Assembly: GCF_003600355.1 (NCBI RefSeq)
Contig: NZ_CP032416.1
Span: forward strand, 1,260,183 to 1,324,182
DNA: 64,000 nucleotides
Reading direction: 5' to 3'
From: Clostridium fermenticellae
GTDB lineage: Bacteria > Bacillota > Clostridia > Clostridiales > Clostridiaceae
Part shown: in pieces, positions 1 to 7,819 of the stretch
How positions within the stretch are numbered: position 1 is the stretch's first letter
How the letters are laid out: each line of letters begins with the position of its first letter
Made by a program: the position numbers and the translations under genes
The notes under the pieces: generated by a model
Seen by the model: only the letters and a program-made list of their open reading frames with translations
Told to the model about the DNA's origin: nothing
Databases searched by the model: none

Positions 1-755
1 AATACAAACCATGGGAATATCTTAGATATGTTGTATGACATATGCTTGTCCTTGGCTTTTTTTCTCGAAGTATAAATAGCAAGTACAAGGGTTACAGGAA
101 CTATTGCTAAAGTTCTTGTGAGTTTTACTATAACTGCAAGATTACCTGCTGCATTACTGTAGGAATAACCGGCAGCAACTACGGATGAAGTATCATTAAC
201 TGCAGTACCACTCCAGAGGCCGAAACATTGATTGCTCATATTAAATATGTGACCAAGAAACGGAAATAAAAAGGCTGCGATGGCATTAAAAAGAAATATG
301 GTGGATATGGAATGAGCAACTTCACTGTCAGTTGCGTTAATTACTGGAGCTGCTGCTGCAATAGCTGAACCACCACATATTGAAGACCCGACTCCAATCA
401 AGGTTGCTGTTTTACTATTTATTTTTAATAATTTGCTAACAAGATAAGCAGTGATAAATGCTGCGGATAAAGTAAAAATCATTAAAATAATTGTTTGTTT
501 ACCTACTTTAAAAACATTAAAAAGATTCATTCCAAAACCTATAAGTATAATTGAATATTGAAGTAATTTTTTTGATGTATAGGTTATACCTTCATCAAGA
601 TAGCTTGGTCTATTAAAAAATGCTAAGATCATACCGAACAAAATTCCGAGTACGGGACTTCCTATGATTGGAAAAATATTCCCAATTATCCATGCCGGTA
701 CTGCTATAATTAGTGCAAATAAAATTCCTGGAAATTTATTAATTATTGTTTTCAT
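1..755 (-). CDS. YeiH/UPF0324-family putative sulfate exporter (3' end beyond window)
   Basis: The reading frame is open from an ATG at 755 to the window edge, so the C-terminus is missing. The visible 251 or so residues start MKTIINKFPGILFALIIAVP and form repeated hydrophobic segments. They contain the glycine/serine-rich block GVGSSICGGSAIAAAAPVI and later SGTAVNDTSSVVAAGYSYS, both typical of the YeiH (UPF0324) family of inner-membrane proteins annotated as putative sulfate exporters. The start has a strong GGAGGAAG site just upstream on the minus strand. The gene is divergent from a LysR regulator at 864, the same arrangement as yeiH/yeiE in enterobacteria. That makes local control by the LysR protein likely, though this is inferred from arrangement only. 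Transport substrate is not shown by the sequence. Confidence 0.85.
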   Translation of the reverse strand, partial: MKTIINKFPGILFALIIAVPAWIIGNIFPIIGSPVLGILFGMILAFFNRPSYLDEGITYTSKKLLQYSIILIGFGMNLFNVFKVGKQTIILMIFTLSAAFITAYLVSKLLKINSKTATLIGVGSSICGGSAIAAAAPVINATDSEVAHSISTIFLFNAIAAFLFPFLGHIFNMSNQCFGLWSGTAVNDTSSVVAAGYSYSNAAGNLAVIVKLTRTLAIVPVTLVLAIYTSRKKAKDKHMSYNISKIFPWFV

Positions 756-810
756 AATATCTTCCTCCTGTCCGTTTTTTATAATACACCTTGATGTTAT
801 GTAAGTAAAA

Positions 811-834
811 TATTATTATATTATTATAATAATA
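811..834. promoter_or_regulatory. AT-rich inverted repeat in LysR/YeiH divergent region, candidate LysR operator
   Basis: TATTATTATA (811-820) and TATAATAATA (825-834) are a perfect 10-bp inverted repeat with a 4-bp spacer, centred in the 108-bp gap between the divergent yeiH-like and lysR genes. LysR regulators commonly bind dyads in such gaps. The composition is pure A/T, so a chance dyad in this genome is possible. Confidence 0.35.
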
Positions 835-863
835 AGTATATACTAATATATAGGGAGGATATT

Positions 864-1760
864 ATGACTTTAAGGCATTTCAATATATTTGTTGTTGTAT
901 GTGATAAAATGAATATGACTAAGGCTGCTGAAGTACTTTTTATATCTCAATCAGCAGTTAGTCAGGCAATTTCCGAACTTGAAGATCATTATGGAGTACG
1001 ACTTTTTGAACGTTTATCAAGAAAACTTTACCTGACTCAGGCCGGGAAAAAATTGTTGAGTTATGCTAGATACATTATTAAATTAAATTCAGAATTGGAA
1101 AATAATATAAAAGCTTTATGTAAAAAAGGTTCTATTCGCATTGGCGCGAGTGTTACTGTTGGGGCTTATGTTCTGCCTAAACTTGTCTCAAACTTTCAAA
1201 AGACAGATCCTGAAACTGATATAAGAGTATATGAAGAAAATACTGAAACAATTGAAAAAATGCTCCTTCACGATGAAATCGATATGGCACTTGTTGAAGG
1301 AGAAACAACAAATCCTGATATTATAAATAGACCATTTATGAATGATGAATTGGTTCTTATATGTGATCCTAATCATAGATTTGCAAAACTTTCTTATGTT
1401 GAACCTTATGAACTTGAAAAAGAAAAGTTTATTATTCGTGAAAAAGGAAGTGGAACTCGTAAGACGTTTGAAGATAAGATGACAGAGAATAAATTAAAAT
1501 GGCAGGCTGCATGGATATGTAATAATACTGATACAATCAAAATTGCAGTTGCAGAGGGACTTGGGATTTCTGTTATCTCAAAAAATTCAGTAATAAATGA
1601 ATCTAAAGCAGGTATTATATGTAAGGTACCTATTAAAGGAATTAGTTTTAAAAGGCAATTTAAAATAATATGCCATAAAAATAAATATTTAACGGATGCT
1701 ATGAGAAGTTTCATAAATTTGTGTATTAAAACTTATAAAATAGAGGATGGTTTGTACTAA
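864..1760 (+). CDS. LysR-family transcriptional regulator
   Basis: This 298-residue protein has LysR-type architecture. An N-terminal winged helix-turn-helix spans roughly residues 1-60, with the recognition region AAEVLFISQSAVSQAISEL followed by the typical LFERLSRKLYLTQAG wing. A linker helix and a periplasmic-binding-protein-like effector domain follow (about residues 90-290, beginning IRIGASVTVGAYVLPKL). Length is normal for the family and the ATG follows a GGGAGG site. It is divergent from the YeiH-type exporter at 1-755, the classical position for a local LysR activator, so it most likely controls that gene. The effector is not predictable from the sequence. In E. coli the YeiE/YeiH pair has this layout, and the CysB/YeiE side of the family is the closest guess. 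Confidence 0.9.
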   Translation: MTLRHFNIFVVVCDKMNMTKAAEVLFISQSAVSQAISELEDHYGVRLFERLSRKLYLTQAGKKLLSYARYIIKLNSELENNIKALCKKGSIRIGASVTVGAYVLPKLVSNFQKTDPETDIRVYEENTETIEKMLLHDEIDMALVEGETTNPDIINRPFMNDELVLICDPNHRFAKLSYVEPYELEKEKFIIREKGSGTRKTFEDKMTENKLKWQAAWICNNTDTIKIAVAEGLGISVISKNSVINESKAGIICKVPIKGISFKRQFKIICHKNKYLTDAMRSFINLCIKTYKIEDGLY

Positions 1761-1786
1761 AAATTAATTTACGATCCGGGATATGT

Positions 1787-2003
1787 TATAGGGTTTATAA
1801 ATGAAAGCTTGACTTATGCTCCGGCCGGAATTTCCAAAATACGTCACGTAAAAAATTTCTAGTAAGTCTAAGCTTGTGTTCATAAAAATCTAAGCGGATT
1901 TTATAAACTCACTTTGTTCAAACATATAAAATCCACTAAGATTTTTAAGAACTATAAATACTTTTATTCTAGTAACATATCCTTATGTGTAAACAAACCT
2001 TTT
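1787..2003. repeat. Long-hairpin dispersed element, copy 1 (right end decayed)
   Basis: The left end TATAGGGTTTATAA (1787-1800) is one base from the terminal repeat of the intact copies. The arm shares long stretches with the copies at 42392 and 54697, for example AAAAAATTTCTAGTAAGTCT. The central core is at 1904-1923 and is flanked by the pair GGATTTTATA / TATAAAATCC. The right end (about 1987-2003) is degenerate. The element fills the gap between the convergent lysR (plus) and the FeMo-cofactor-type gene (minus). No ORF is supported in it. Confidence 0.75.
1904..1923. repeat. Core of long-hairpin element, copy 1
   Basis: TAAACTCACTTTGTTCAAAC, two substitutions from the copy 4 core. Confidence 0.7.
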
Positions 2004-2017
2004 AATATTGTAGTTTA

Positions 2018-2380
2018 TTAATGCTGGCAGCCATGTTCGTGTTCATGACAGCAGTCACCTGAATCTACAAGAGAACCATTGATCCATTTTATAGCTGTAT
2101 CCTTTACATCTCCAGAGCATCCACGCAAAACATCAATTTCAGAATTTTTCAGTACTTTTACAGCACCTTCCCCCATATTACCTGCAAGCATAAGTGTAAC
2201 TCCCATATCTTTAAGTACACTAGCTATATTTGATTTACAGCCGCAGCCTTCTGGTGATGGTACGATCTCACGATTGGTTATTTGTTTAGTATCCATATTA
2301 ACTGTAAAAACGGTAAAATATTCACAGTGTCCAAAATGATCATCAATTTGATTTCCGTGTGATGGTAGTGCAATTTTCAT
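2018..2380 (-). CDS. Dinitrogenase iron-molybdenum cofactor (NifX/NifB C-terminal type) family protein
   Basis: A 120-residue single-domain protein starting MKIALPSHGNQIDDHFGHC. The HFGHCEYFTVF block and the later MLAGNMGEGAVKVLKN segment match the small RNase H-like fold of the dinitrogenase FeMo-cofactor biosynthesis family (NifX, NafY, NifB C-terminus). Free-standing members in anaerobes are usually of unknown role and are thought to bind metal clusters. The protein also has an EGCGCKSN segment and a Cys/His-rich tail CCHEHEHGCQH, which suggests metal binding. No nitrogenase genes are in the window, so a role in nitrogen fixation should not be assumed. It is transcribed alone, from a promoter flanked by twin palindromes (2414-2463). 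The start follows a GGAGAGAAGG site. Confidence 0.85.
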   Translation of the reverse strand: MKIALPSHGNQIDDHFGHCEYFTVFTVNMDTKQITNREIVPSPEGCGCKSNIASVLKDMGVTLMLAGNMGEGAVKVLKNSEIDVLRGCSGDVKDTAIKWINGSLVDSGDCCHEHEHGCQH

Positions 2381-2413
2381 ATAAAATACCTTCTCTCCTA
2401 ATTATTGGTTATT

Positions 2414-2463
2414 GGCATATGCCTCTTATGTATTATAATAATCTTATAAATGGCATATGTCAA
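2414..2463 (-). promoter_or_regulatory. SigA-type promoter flanked by twin GRCATATGCC palindromes
   Basis: On the minus strand TTGACA (2463-2458) is followed after 17 bases by TATTAT (2440-2435). The -35 box overlaps GACATATGCC (2461-2452). A second, perfect palindrome, GGCATATGCC (2423-2414), lies just downstream of the -10. Two near-identical dyads placed over and after a promoter look like a repressor operator for the gene at 2018-2380. The regulator is unknown. Confidence 0.6.
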
Positions 2464-2483
2464 TAAAAATATTAATTTTAAAT

Positions 2484-2532
2484 ATAAAAAGGCCGTGTTA
2501 GCTATTTTAGAATTACTAACACGGCTTTTTTT
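2484..2532 (-). terminator. Rho-independent terminator after CotF gene
   Basis: GCCGTGTTAG (2492-2501) pairs perfectly with CTAACACGGC (2516-2525). On the minus strand the stem runs into CTTTTTATA, so it ends the coat-protein transcript. A T-run also follows on the plus strand, so it can act in both directions. Confidence 0.85.
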
Positions 2533-2549
2533 ATGTATATATGCTAATA

Positions 2550-3041
2550 TTATTTAACATTATACATACCATTATTTTGCATATAATTAAATATCTTTTC
2601 TCCATGCTGTTGTTCTTCTTTTTGTATATGGTTTAATACATTGCGTGCCTGAGGATCTTTGAATTCAAAAATCGAGGTATCATAAGCTCCAGAAACATAT
2701 TTTTCTGTCATAAGTAGATCTGTGCACATATCTTTTTCGCAGTTACATCCACTTGCTTGATTTGTGCTTGAAGACAAATTTTGATTTTGCTGTTGTTGGT
2801 TTTGCTGCTGATTTTGTTGTTGACCCTGTTGCTGATTCATTTGAGGAATTGTGCCGCTTAATAATTGGTTTATAGTATTGAGATGATTTTTTTCCTCCTG
2901 ACCGTTTTGATTAAATATTTGTTTGAGCTGAGGATCACTTGCCTGGTTTGCATAATTGGAGTATTTTTCTATACAGATCTCCTCATGATTTTTTTGATCC
3001 TCTAATAACATTCTTTCTTTTTCTGATAAATTTATATTCAT
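2550..3041 (-). CDS. CotF-family spore coat protein (ferritin-like fold)
   Basis: A 163-residue protein with two helical halves. The N-terminal half (about 1-65) begins MNINLSEKERMLLEDQKNHE and contains the EEKNHLNTINQLL segment. A low-complexity Gln/Asn linker (about 67-95) separates it from the C-terminal half, which has CTDLLMTEKYVSGAYDTSIF and ends QKEEQQHGEKIFNYMQ. Both halves match the Coat_F family of small spore coat proteins, which share a ferritin-like four-helix arrangement with EExxH-type signatures. Expression in the mother cell during sporulation is expected from the family. The ATG has a good GGAGGTG site and the gene has its own terminator. CGCNCE-like cysteines around residue 100 (ASGCNCEKDMC) could cross-link or bind metal. 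Confidence 0.9.
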   Translation of the reverse strand: MNINLSEKERMLLEDQKNHEEICIEKYSNYANQASDPQLKQIFNQNGQEEKNHLNTINQLLSGTIPQMNQQQGQQQNQQQNQQQQNQNLSSSTNQASGCNCEKDMCTDLLMTEKYVSGAYDTSIFEFKDPQARNVLNHIQKEEQQHGEKIFNYMQNNGMYNVK

Positions 3042-3127
3042 AATAATACACCTCCAATTCTATTTTGTGTTAATATTATTATTTTATACTCATGTCTGCC
3101 AGAATTGGAGTGTCTCTAAAAATATGA

Positions 3128-3613
3128 TTAGCTAATATGTTGATTTTTTAAATTTTTTCTATAATCTTTGAATTTATCTGCTATTTCGGGATTGATTTTT
3201 ATAAATTCAAGAAAATCGTTAAAACAATTCATGGTTTCTTTACTTATCGTATGTTCAATTTTTTCCGTTTCTTCTAATATATTTGTTTCAGAAATGTCAA
3301 GTATTTTTAAAAATTCTTCAATCATGTTGTGACGTTTTAATAATTCAAATCCGATAAGTTTACCTTTTTCCTCAAGCGTCAGGATACCATATTTTTTATA
3401 TTGTAAAAGATTTAGTTCTGCGAGTTTTTGTACCATCTTTGTTGCTGATGGAGGTTGCACGTTAAGTGCATTTGAAAGTTCATGAATTCTTGTAAAGCCT
3501 GTTTTTAATGACAATCTATATATCATTTCAACATAATCTTCCATAGAAGCAGTAAGATGGTTATCTTCTTTTTTCATATATTCATTGAAGGTGTAAAAAG
3601 TATTTTTCGTCAT
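3128..3613 (-). CDS. DtxR/MntR-family metal-dependent transcriptional repressor
   Basis: A 161-residue regulator of the DtxR/MntR family. An N-terminal winged helix-turn-helix (about 15-75, with EDYVEMIYRLSL and VQPPSATKMVQKLAELNLL) is followed by the helical metal-binding/dimerisation domain (HNMIEEFLKIL, then EEIEH-like residues in EETEKIEHTISKE). There is no C-terminal SH3-like domain, as in MntR-sized members. The start chosen is ATG 3613, with GCAGGTG seven bases upstream; a GTG at 3622 would overlap that site. The gene is divergent from the Nramp transporter at 3804, so it probably represses Mn2+/Fe2+ uptake when metal is plentiful. Two palindromes lie in the shared upstream region. Manganese versus iron specificity cannot be settled from the sequence. 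Confidence 0.88.
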   Translation of the reverse strand: MTKNTFYTFNEYMKKEDNHLTASMEDYVEMIYRLSLKTGFTRIHELSNALNVQPPSATKMVQKLAELNLLQYKKYGILTLEEKGKLIGFELLKRHNMIEEFLKILDISETNILEETEKIEHTISKETMNCFNDFLEFIKINPEIADKFKDYRKNLKNQHIS

Positions 3614-3726
3614 AATATTCACCTGCTTTGAGTTGAAATATTTAATAGATTATATGTATAAAGAGCTAAAAAGATTACTTTAAAGTAACACTTTATATGA
3701 AAATTACATAGTCTATATTATAAAAA

Positions 3727-3740
3727 TTAGCCTTGGCTAA
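3727..3740. promoter_or_regulatory. Candidate DtxR/MntR operator
   Basis: TTAGCC-TT-GGCTAA is a 6+2+6 palindrome between the divergent dtxR-like and Nramp genes. It resembles the TTAGG/GCCTAA half-sites of DtxR/IdeR-type boxes. Placement supports an operator for both genes. Confidence 0.5.
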
Positions 3741-3756
3741 CAAGATTAACTTATAA

Positions 3757-3771
3757 TAACTATTTTAGTTA
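3757..3771. promoter_or_regulatory. Second palindrome upstream of Nramp gene
   Basis: TAACTA-TTT-TAGTTA is a 6+3+6 dyad 16 bases after the first palindrome and about 32 bases before the Nramp start. It may be a second regulator site or a chance A/T-rich dyad. Confidence 0.3.
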
Positions 3772-3803
3772 ACATATATTAAAAAAGAAGGTGTACTACT
3801 TTT

Positions 3804-5114
3804 ATGCGGAATGAAAAGAATTTAATTAATTCTGTATTCAGTGAATCAGGAGATATTTCTATAAAGAATAACATAATTAGAAATAGGAATATTGGAAAAA
3901 ATAAAGTACGGGAATTTACAAAATTTTTAGGACCTGCATTTGTTGTAAGTGTTGCATATATTGATCCTGGTAATTTTGCGACAAATATAAGCGGAGGTTC
4001 TAAGTTCAATTATACATTAATATGGGTCATTTTGTGGAGTAATATTATGGCCGTATTTTTGCAGACTATGTCTGCAAAAATAGGGATTGCTACGGGGCAT
4101 AATCTTCCTTACATGTGTTCAAAGGTATTTCCCAAAGCTCTTAATTGGATATTTTGGATTGTTGCTGAAATAGCAGCTATGGCAACAGATTTGGCAGAAT
4201 TTTTAGGCGGAACTCTTGGAATGTATTTATTGTTCCATATACCTATGATATATGCGGGTTTATTAACAGGAGTTATAACTTTTATAATATGTTGTATGGA
4301 GAAGTATGGACAAAAAGTGATTGAAATCATAATATCAGCTCTTGTAGCAATAATTTCCGTTGCTTATATAATAGAAATATTTTTGGCCAAACCTGATTGG
4401 ATTCAAGTTGGAATTCATACGATAATACCATCACTTCCTAATGGTGAGGCTGTATTAATTGCTGTTGGAATGCTTGGGGCAACAGTTATGCCACATGTAA
4501 TATATCTTCATTCTGAACTTGTTCAAAACAGATGCACAGATTCATCTGATGCCGGCAAGTTAAAACATTTAAAAATGGAAAAGATAGATATTGCTATAGC
4601 AATGAATATAGCCTTTATTGTAAATGCTGCAATGGTTGTCGTATCTGCGGCTGTATTCTATAAGAATGGTATAATTGTAGATTCTATACAGCAGGCTCAT
4701 AAATCATTACAGCCATTAATAGGACCGTTATCCAGTGGTATATTTGGTGTAGCGCTTCTTGCGGCTGGGCTTTCATCTTCTGCAGTTGGTACTTTGGCAG
4801 GTCAAACTATAATGAAGGGTTTTGTGAATTTAAGTATACCCGTAAATTTAAGAAGATTAATAACTATGATACCAGCTCTAATTATTATTTCATTTGGGCT
4901 TAATCCAATGTACGCTCTTGTGCTAAGTCAGGTTGTTTTAAGTTTTATTTTGCCATTTCCGATAATTCAGATGTTAATTATATCTAAACGTGAAGATTTA
5001 ATGGGTGCTCTAGTAAATAAACGTGTTATAAGGTTAATGGGTATTTTTATAGCATCGGTAATAATAATTTTGAATACTATTCTTATATATTTTACATTTA
5101 CGGGCCTTGCTTAA
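3804..5114 (+). CDS. mntH: Nramp-family divalent metal (Mn2+/Fe2+) transporter
   Basis: A 436-residue polytopic membrane protein. TM1 has the Nramp signature DPGN (in SVAYIDPGNFATNIS) and TM6 has MPHVIYLHS, where the methionine and nearby residues coordinate the metal in characterised MntH proteins. The usual MPHN is MPHV here. The rest is hydrophobic, consistent with about 11 transmembrane helices, and length is normal. An N-terminal hydrophilic extension of about 35 residues precedes TM1. A GAAGGTG site lies before the ATG. The gene stands alone, divergent from a DtxR/MntR-type repressor, which supports proton-coupled Mn2+ or Fe2+ import under metal-dependent repression. The symbol is assigned by family, and the real preferred ion is not known. 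Confidence 0.9.
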   Translation: MRNEKNLINSVFSESGDISIKNNIIRNRNIGKNKVREFTKFLGPAFVVSVAYIDPGNFATNISGGSKFNYTLIWVILWSNIMAVFLQTMSAKIGIATGHNLPYMCSKVFPKALNWIFWIVAEIAAMATDLAEFLGGTLGMYLLFHIPMIYAGLLTGVITFIICCMEKYGQKVIEIIISALVAIISVAYIIEIFLAKPDWIQVGIHTIIPSLPNGEAVLIAVGMLGATVMPHVIYLHSELVQNRCTDSSDAGKLKHLKMEKIDIAIAMNIAFIVNAAMVVVSAAVFYKNGIIVDSIQQAHKSLQPLIGPLSSGIFGVALLAAGLSSSAVGTLAGQTIMKGFVNLSIPVNLRRLITMIPALIIISFGLNPMYALVLSQVVLSFILPFPIIQMLIISKREDLMGALVNKRVIRLMGIFIASVIIILNTILIYFTFTGLA

Positions 5115-5225
5115 AATATATAAATATATGATATAATTTTTTTAGAGTAATTTAGGGTAATATTGTAAAGATATTTGAACAAAATAGATTAATAGAATGA
5201 ATAATGATTTTTGGGATGGTGTTTT

Positions 5226-5990
5226 ATGAATAAATTTGAAACAGTACTGATAACTGGTGCATCAAGTGGTATTGGTTGTGAACTTGCAAAAATATTTGCA
5301 CAGAATGGATATAATCTTATTTTGATCGCTAGAAATATTATTAAATTAAATGAACTAGCTTGTGAGTTAATGGATAAGTACAATATAAAGGTATACGTAT
5401 TGCAGCAGGACTTATTAGAAAATAATGCAGCTGAAAAAGTGTATGAGAGTGTAACTAAAATTGGTAAGAATGTGGATATACTTATAAATAATGCTGGAAT
5501 AGGATATGTTGGATCATTTCATAAAAAATCATTAAAAAGTGACAAAGAAATTTTAAGACTTAATATAGTTACATTAACGGAACTTACAAAATTATTCTCA
5601 AAAGATATGGTAAAATTAAAAAAAGGTAAGATATTAAATGTTGCATCAACTGGATCATTTTCTCCGGGGCCTTTTACAGCAGTTTATTATGCAACAAAGG
5701 CATATGTTTTATCATTTTCAATGGCAATTTCAGAGGAACTGAAACCGTATAATGTTATGGTTTCAGTACTTTGTCCTGGTGCTACAAGAACAAATTTTTC
5801 AAAGAGAGCTGGTAAACGTGATAATAAAATAGGAATGTCACCAGATAAAGTTGCAAGAATCGCATATTTTGGATTACTAAAAAATAAGAGAATTATAATA
5901 CCCGGAATTATAAATAAAATTTTAACCAAAATTCCGGGTAACTTAGTCTATAAAGTAGTCGGTATATACCAAAAAAAGTTAATGAACTAA
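5226..5990 (+). CDS. Short-chain dehydrogenase/reductase (classical SDR)
   Basis: A 254-residue NAD(P)-dependent oxidoreductase. The Rossmann motif TGASSGIG is near residue 10, NNAG stabilises the central sheet near residue 85, and the catalytic Ser with YYATK follows, as in classical SDRs. The C-terminal part after PGATRTNFS resembles the DltE/YqjQ-type subgroup. Substrate is unknown. The start is moved to ATG 5226, which has a GGGATGGTG site; a TTG at 5211 would include that site in the coding region. It is convergent with a radical SAM gene. The 3' end of the coding region contains a perfect 10-bp inverted repeat (5899-5908 / 5931-5940), reported separately. Confidence 0.88.
   Translation: MNKFETVLITGASSGIGCELAKIFAQNGYNLILIARNIIKLNELACELMDKYNIKVYVLQQDLLENNAAEKVYESVTKIGKNVDILINNAGIGYVGSFHKKSLKSDKEILRLNIVTLTELTKLFSKDMVKLKKGKILNVASTGSFSPGPFTAVYYATKAYVLSFSMAISEELKPYNVMVSVLCPGATRTNFSKRAGKRDNKIGMSPDKVARIAYFGLLKNKRIIIPGIINKILTKIPGNLVYKVVGIYQKKLMN
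5899..5940. repeat. Inverted repeat within 3' end of SDR gene
   Basis: TACCCGGAAT (5899-5908) and ATTCCGGGTA (5931-5940) are a perfect 10-bp inverted repeat with 22 bases between, inside the coding region. It is G/C-rich for this genome and may be chance or a weak transcript-end structure. Confidence 0.4.
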
Positions 5991-6036
5991 TTTATGTCAA
6001 TATTATAAAATATAATTTTGGATTTAAAGTGGAAAA

Positions 6037-7419
6037 TTATCCTTTAGCAAAATTATCATTACCTTTTTTCCCGAAGGTTTCTTCCCAAGTTTTTTCAGCA
6101 TATGGTGCGAACTCTAGAGCTGATTTCGTTATTTTTTTATGAAATTCCTCATCGTGGAGCATTTTCTCTGCACCTAAGTCATCAGGTTTTGCACCTACTT
6201 CTTTACATACATTTATTATGACATTAGTATTATCTATCATCATGCATGGTCTTAACATATTTTTGTTATAAGGTTGCATTGATCTAAGCTTTTTGAAAAA
6301 TGGATTTCTAAAGGCATCAATCAAATGGTTTCCTTTTAAATTCATCGTAGAAAAATGTGAGAATATGCATGGCTCAACATCTTCATGCGAATTAATATGA
6401 AAATAATATTTACCTGCTATACATCCACCAACATATGGTGCATCATTAAAGAAGTCCAAAGTGAAATATGGCTTAGCTGCCCGTATTTCCCTACATCTCT
6501 TTCCAAGGTAATCTCTTTGCTCGGCTGTAAGCATCATTTTAAAATCTTCATCATCGCCATTAACTGGCATGAACAGAAAATACCAACTCATTTTTGAACC
6601 TTTTTCGATTAACATATCTGTGAATTCATCGCTGAGAACTGTATTTATATTGGTTCTTGTAACTGCTGAGGATACTCCAAACAGTATTCCTCTATCATGA
6701 AGCAGTTCCATAGCTTTCATAACTTTTTTATACGTTCCCTTTCCCCTACGAGAGTCTGTGTCATCCTCAAAGCCTTCAACTGAGAGCATAGGTATAACAT
6801 TGCCGCATTCTTTAAGTTTATCTGCAATTTCTTCATTTATTAGGAGTCCGCTAGTAAAAGGAGTAAACATTATATCATCATATTTTTTATATATATCTAG
6901 TAGATAATCATTAAAGAAAGGTTCACCACCCAGTATGATAATATAATAAATTCCTAGATCTCTAGCTTCCCCTATAATTCTATCGACCTCTTCTGGTGGT
7001 ATATCATCTTCCTTACTGAAGCTTGAGGCGTAACATCCTTTACAGTGGAGTGGGCACCTCATAGATGGACTCAAAAGCATTACGAATGGTATTTTTGTGT
7101 CTTCATTATCCATATATTCCTGCCTTTTAGGACTGGCATACCAGATTGCATTTGAGAAGAAATTTGTAAAGAATTTTTTTAAACATTTAGGATCTGTATT
7201 TTCCAAAATATCCTGTATGAATTTATGTTTTGCTGCATCATTGTTATAGTAATTCTCAACAAATTCAATTTGGGATAGCGATGATTTATTTTTAGTTAGT
7301 AATTTTATAGCCGAAAATATTTTATTCGCATTTTCACCTGGATTCTTGTCAAGATAATCAATAATTTTACTTACAATGACTTGTTTAGTAGATTTTTCTA
7401 AAGAGTTTTTTATACTCAT
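6037..7419 (-). CDS. Radical SAM protein with SPASM-like C-terminal cysteines
   Basis: A 460-residue protein. After an about 110-residue helical N-terminal part comes the radical SAM cluster motif in CPLHCKGCYASSF (CxxxCxxC), which binds the [4Fe-4S] cluster and S-adenosylmethionine. IIILGGEPFF is the GGE motif. The C-terminal third has additional cysteines (GGCIAGKYYF, VEPCIFSHF, LRPCMMID, INVCKEVG), a pattern like SPASM/twitch domains that hold auxiliary Fe-S clusters. No precursor peptide gene was seen beside it, so a peptide-modifying role is not supported by context. The neighbouring SDR is convergent, not co-transcribed. The start follows a GGGGGG site. Function beyond radical SAM chemistry is unassigned. 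Confidence 0.85.
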   Translation of the reverse strand: MSIKNSLEKSTKQVIVSKIIDYLDKNPGENANKIFSAIKLLTKNKSSLSQIEFVENYYNNDAAKHKFIQDILENTDPKCLKKFFTNFFSNAIWYASPKRQEYMDNEDTKIPFVMLLSPSMRCPLHCKGCYASSFSKEDDIPPEEVDRIIGEARDLGIYYIIILGGEPFFNDYLLDIYKKYDDIMFTPFTSGLLINEEIADKLKECGNVIPMLSVEGFEDDTDSRRGKGTYKKVMKAMELLHDRGILFGVSSAVTRTNINTVLSDEFTDMLIEKGSKMSWYFLFMPVNGDDEDFKMMLTAEQRDYLGKRCREIRAAKPYFTLDFFNDAPYVGGCIAGKYYFHINSHEDVEPCIFSHFSTMNLKGNHLIDAFRNPFFKKLRSMQPYNKNMLRPCMMIDNTNVIINVCKEVGAKPDDLGAEKMLHDEEFHKKITKSALEFAPYAEKTWEETFGKKGNDNFAKG

Positions 7420-7819
7420 ACATAATACCCCCCTTAAGTAAATTGATTATAAAATTATTATACCACTTTCTTTCAAAATAACTCTTGAACAATTTGTTAT
7501 ATATTATAAACAGTTTTTATCTATTCTATACCTATGTATCAGATAAGTAAATCCTTATATTTTACATGATATTAAAAATATGGATTTTTTTATAAGCATT
7601 TTAAATATAAAACTATTTTGTATAACTATGTAATAGTTATTGTAAATAAGAGAGTTCAAGTTTAAAACTGTTCTTGAGAGTATAATTTAAGAGGGTATAA
7701 AATTTGATTAATTCTAATTATATACTGAAATGGATATAAGTTAGTGAGTAAATATATATAAAAATTCTAAAAATAAATATTAAATAAATTATAAATAAAA
7801 ACAAGGGGTTAAGTAATCT
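7420..7819. other. 400-bp A/T-rich intergenic region
   Basis: This gap separates the divergent radical SAM and YhgE-type genes and so must hold both promoters. No ORF with a ribosome binding site, no RNA motif and no repeat was recognised. Several TATAAT-like hexamers are present, but none has a convincing -35 partner. Confidence 0.5.

Noticed and set aside
2079-2339. 86-residue plus-strand frame
   Set aside because: Antisense shadow of the FeMo-cofactor-type gene, which has a clean family match and promoter.
2730-2860. Gln/Asn-coding repeat in the CotF gene as a tandem repeat or CRISPR-like array
   Set aside because: It is a low-complexity linker of CAA/CAG/AAT codons within an intact frame, with no regular spacers.
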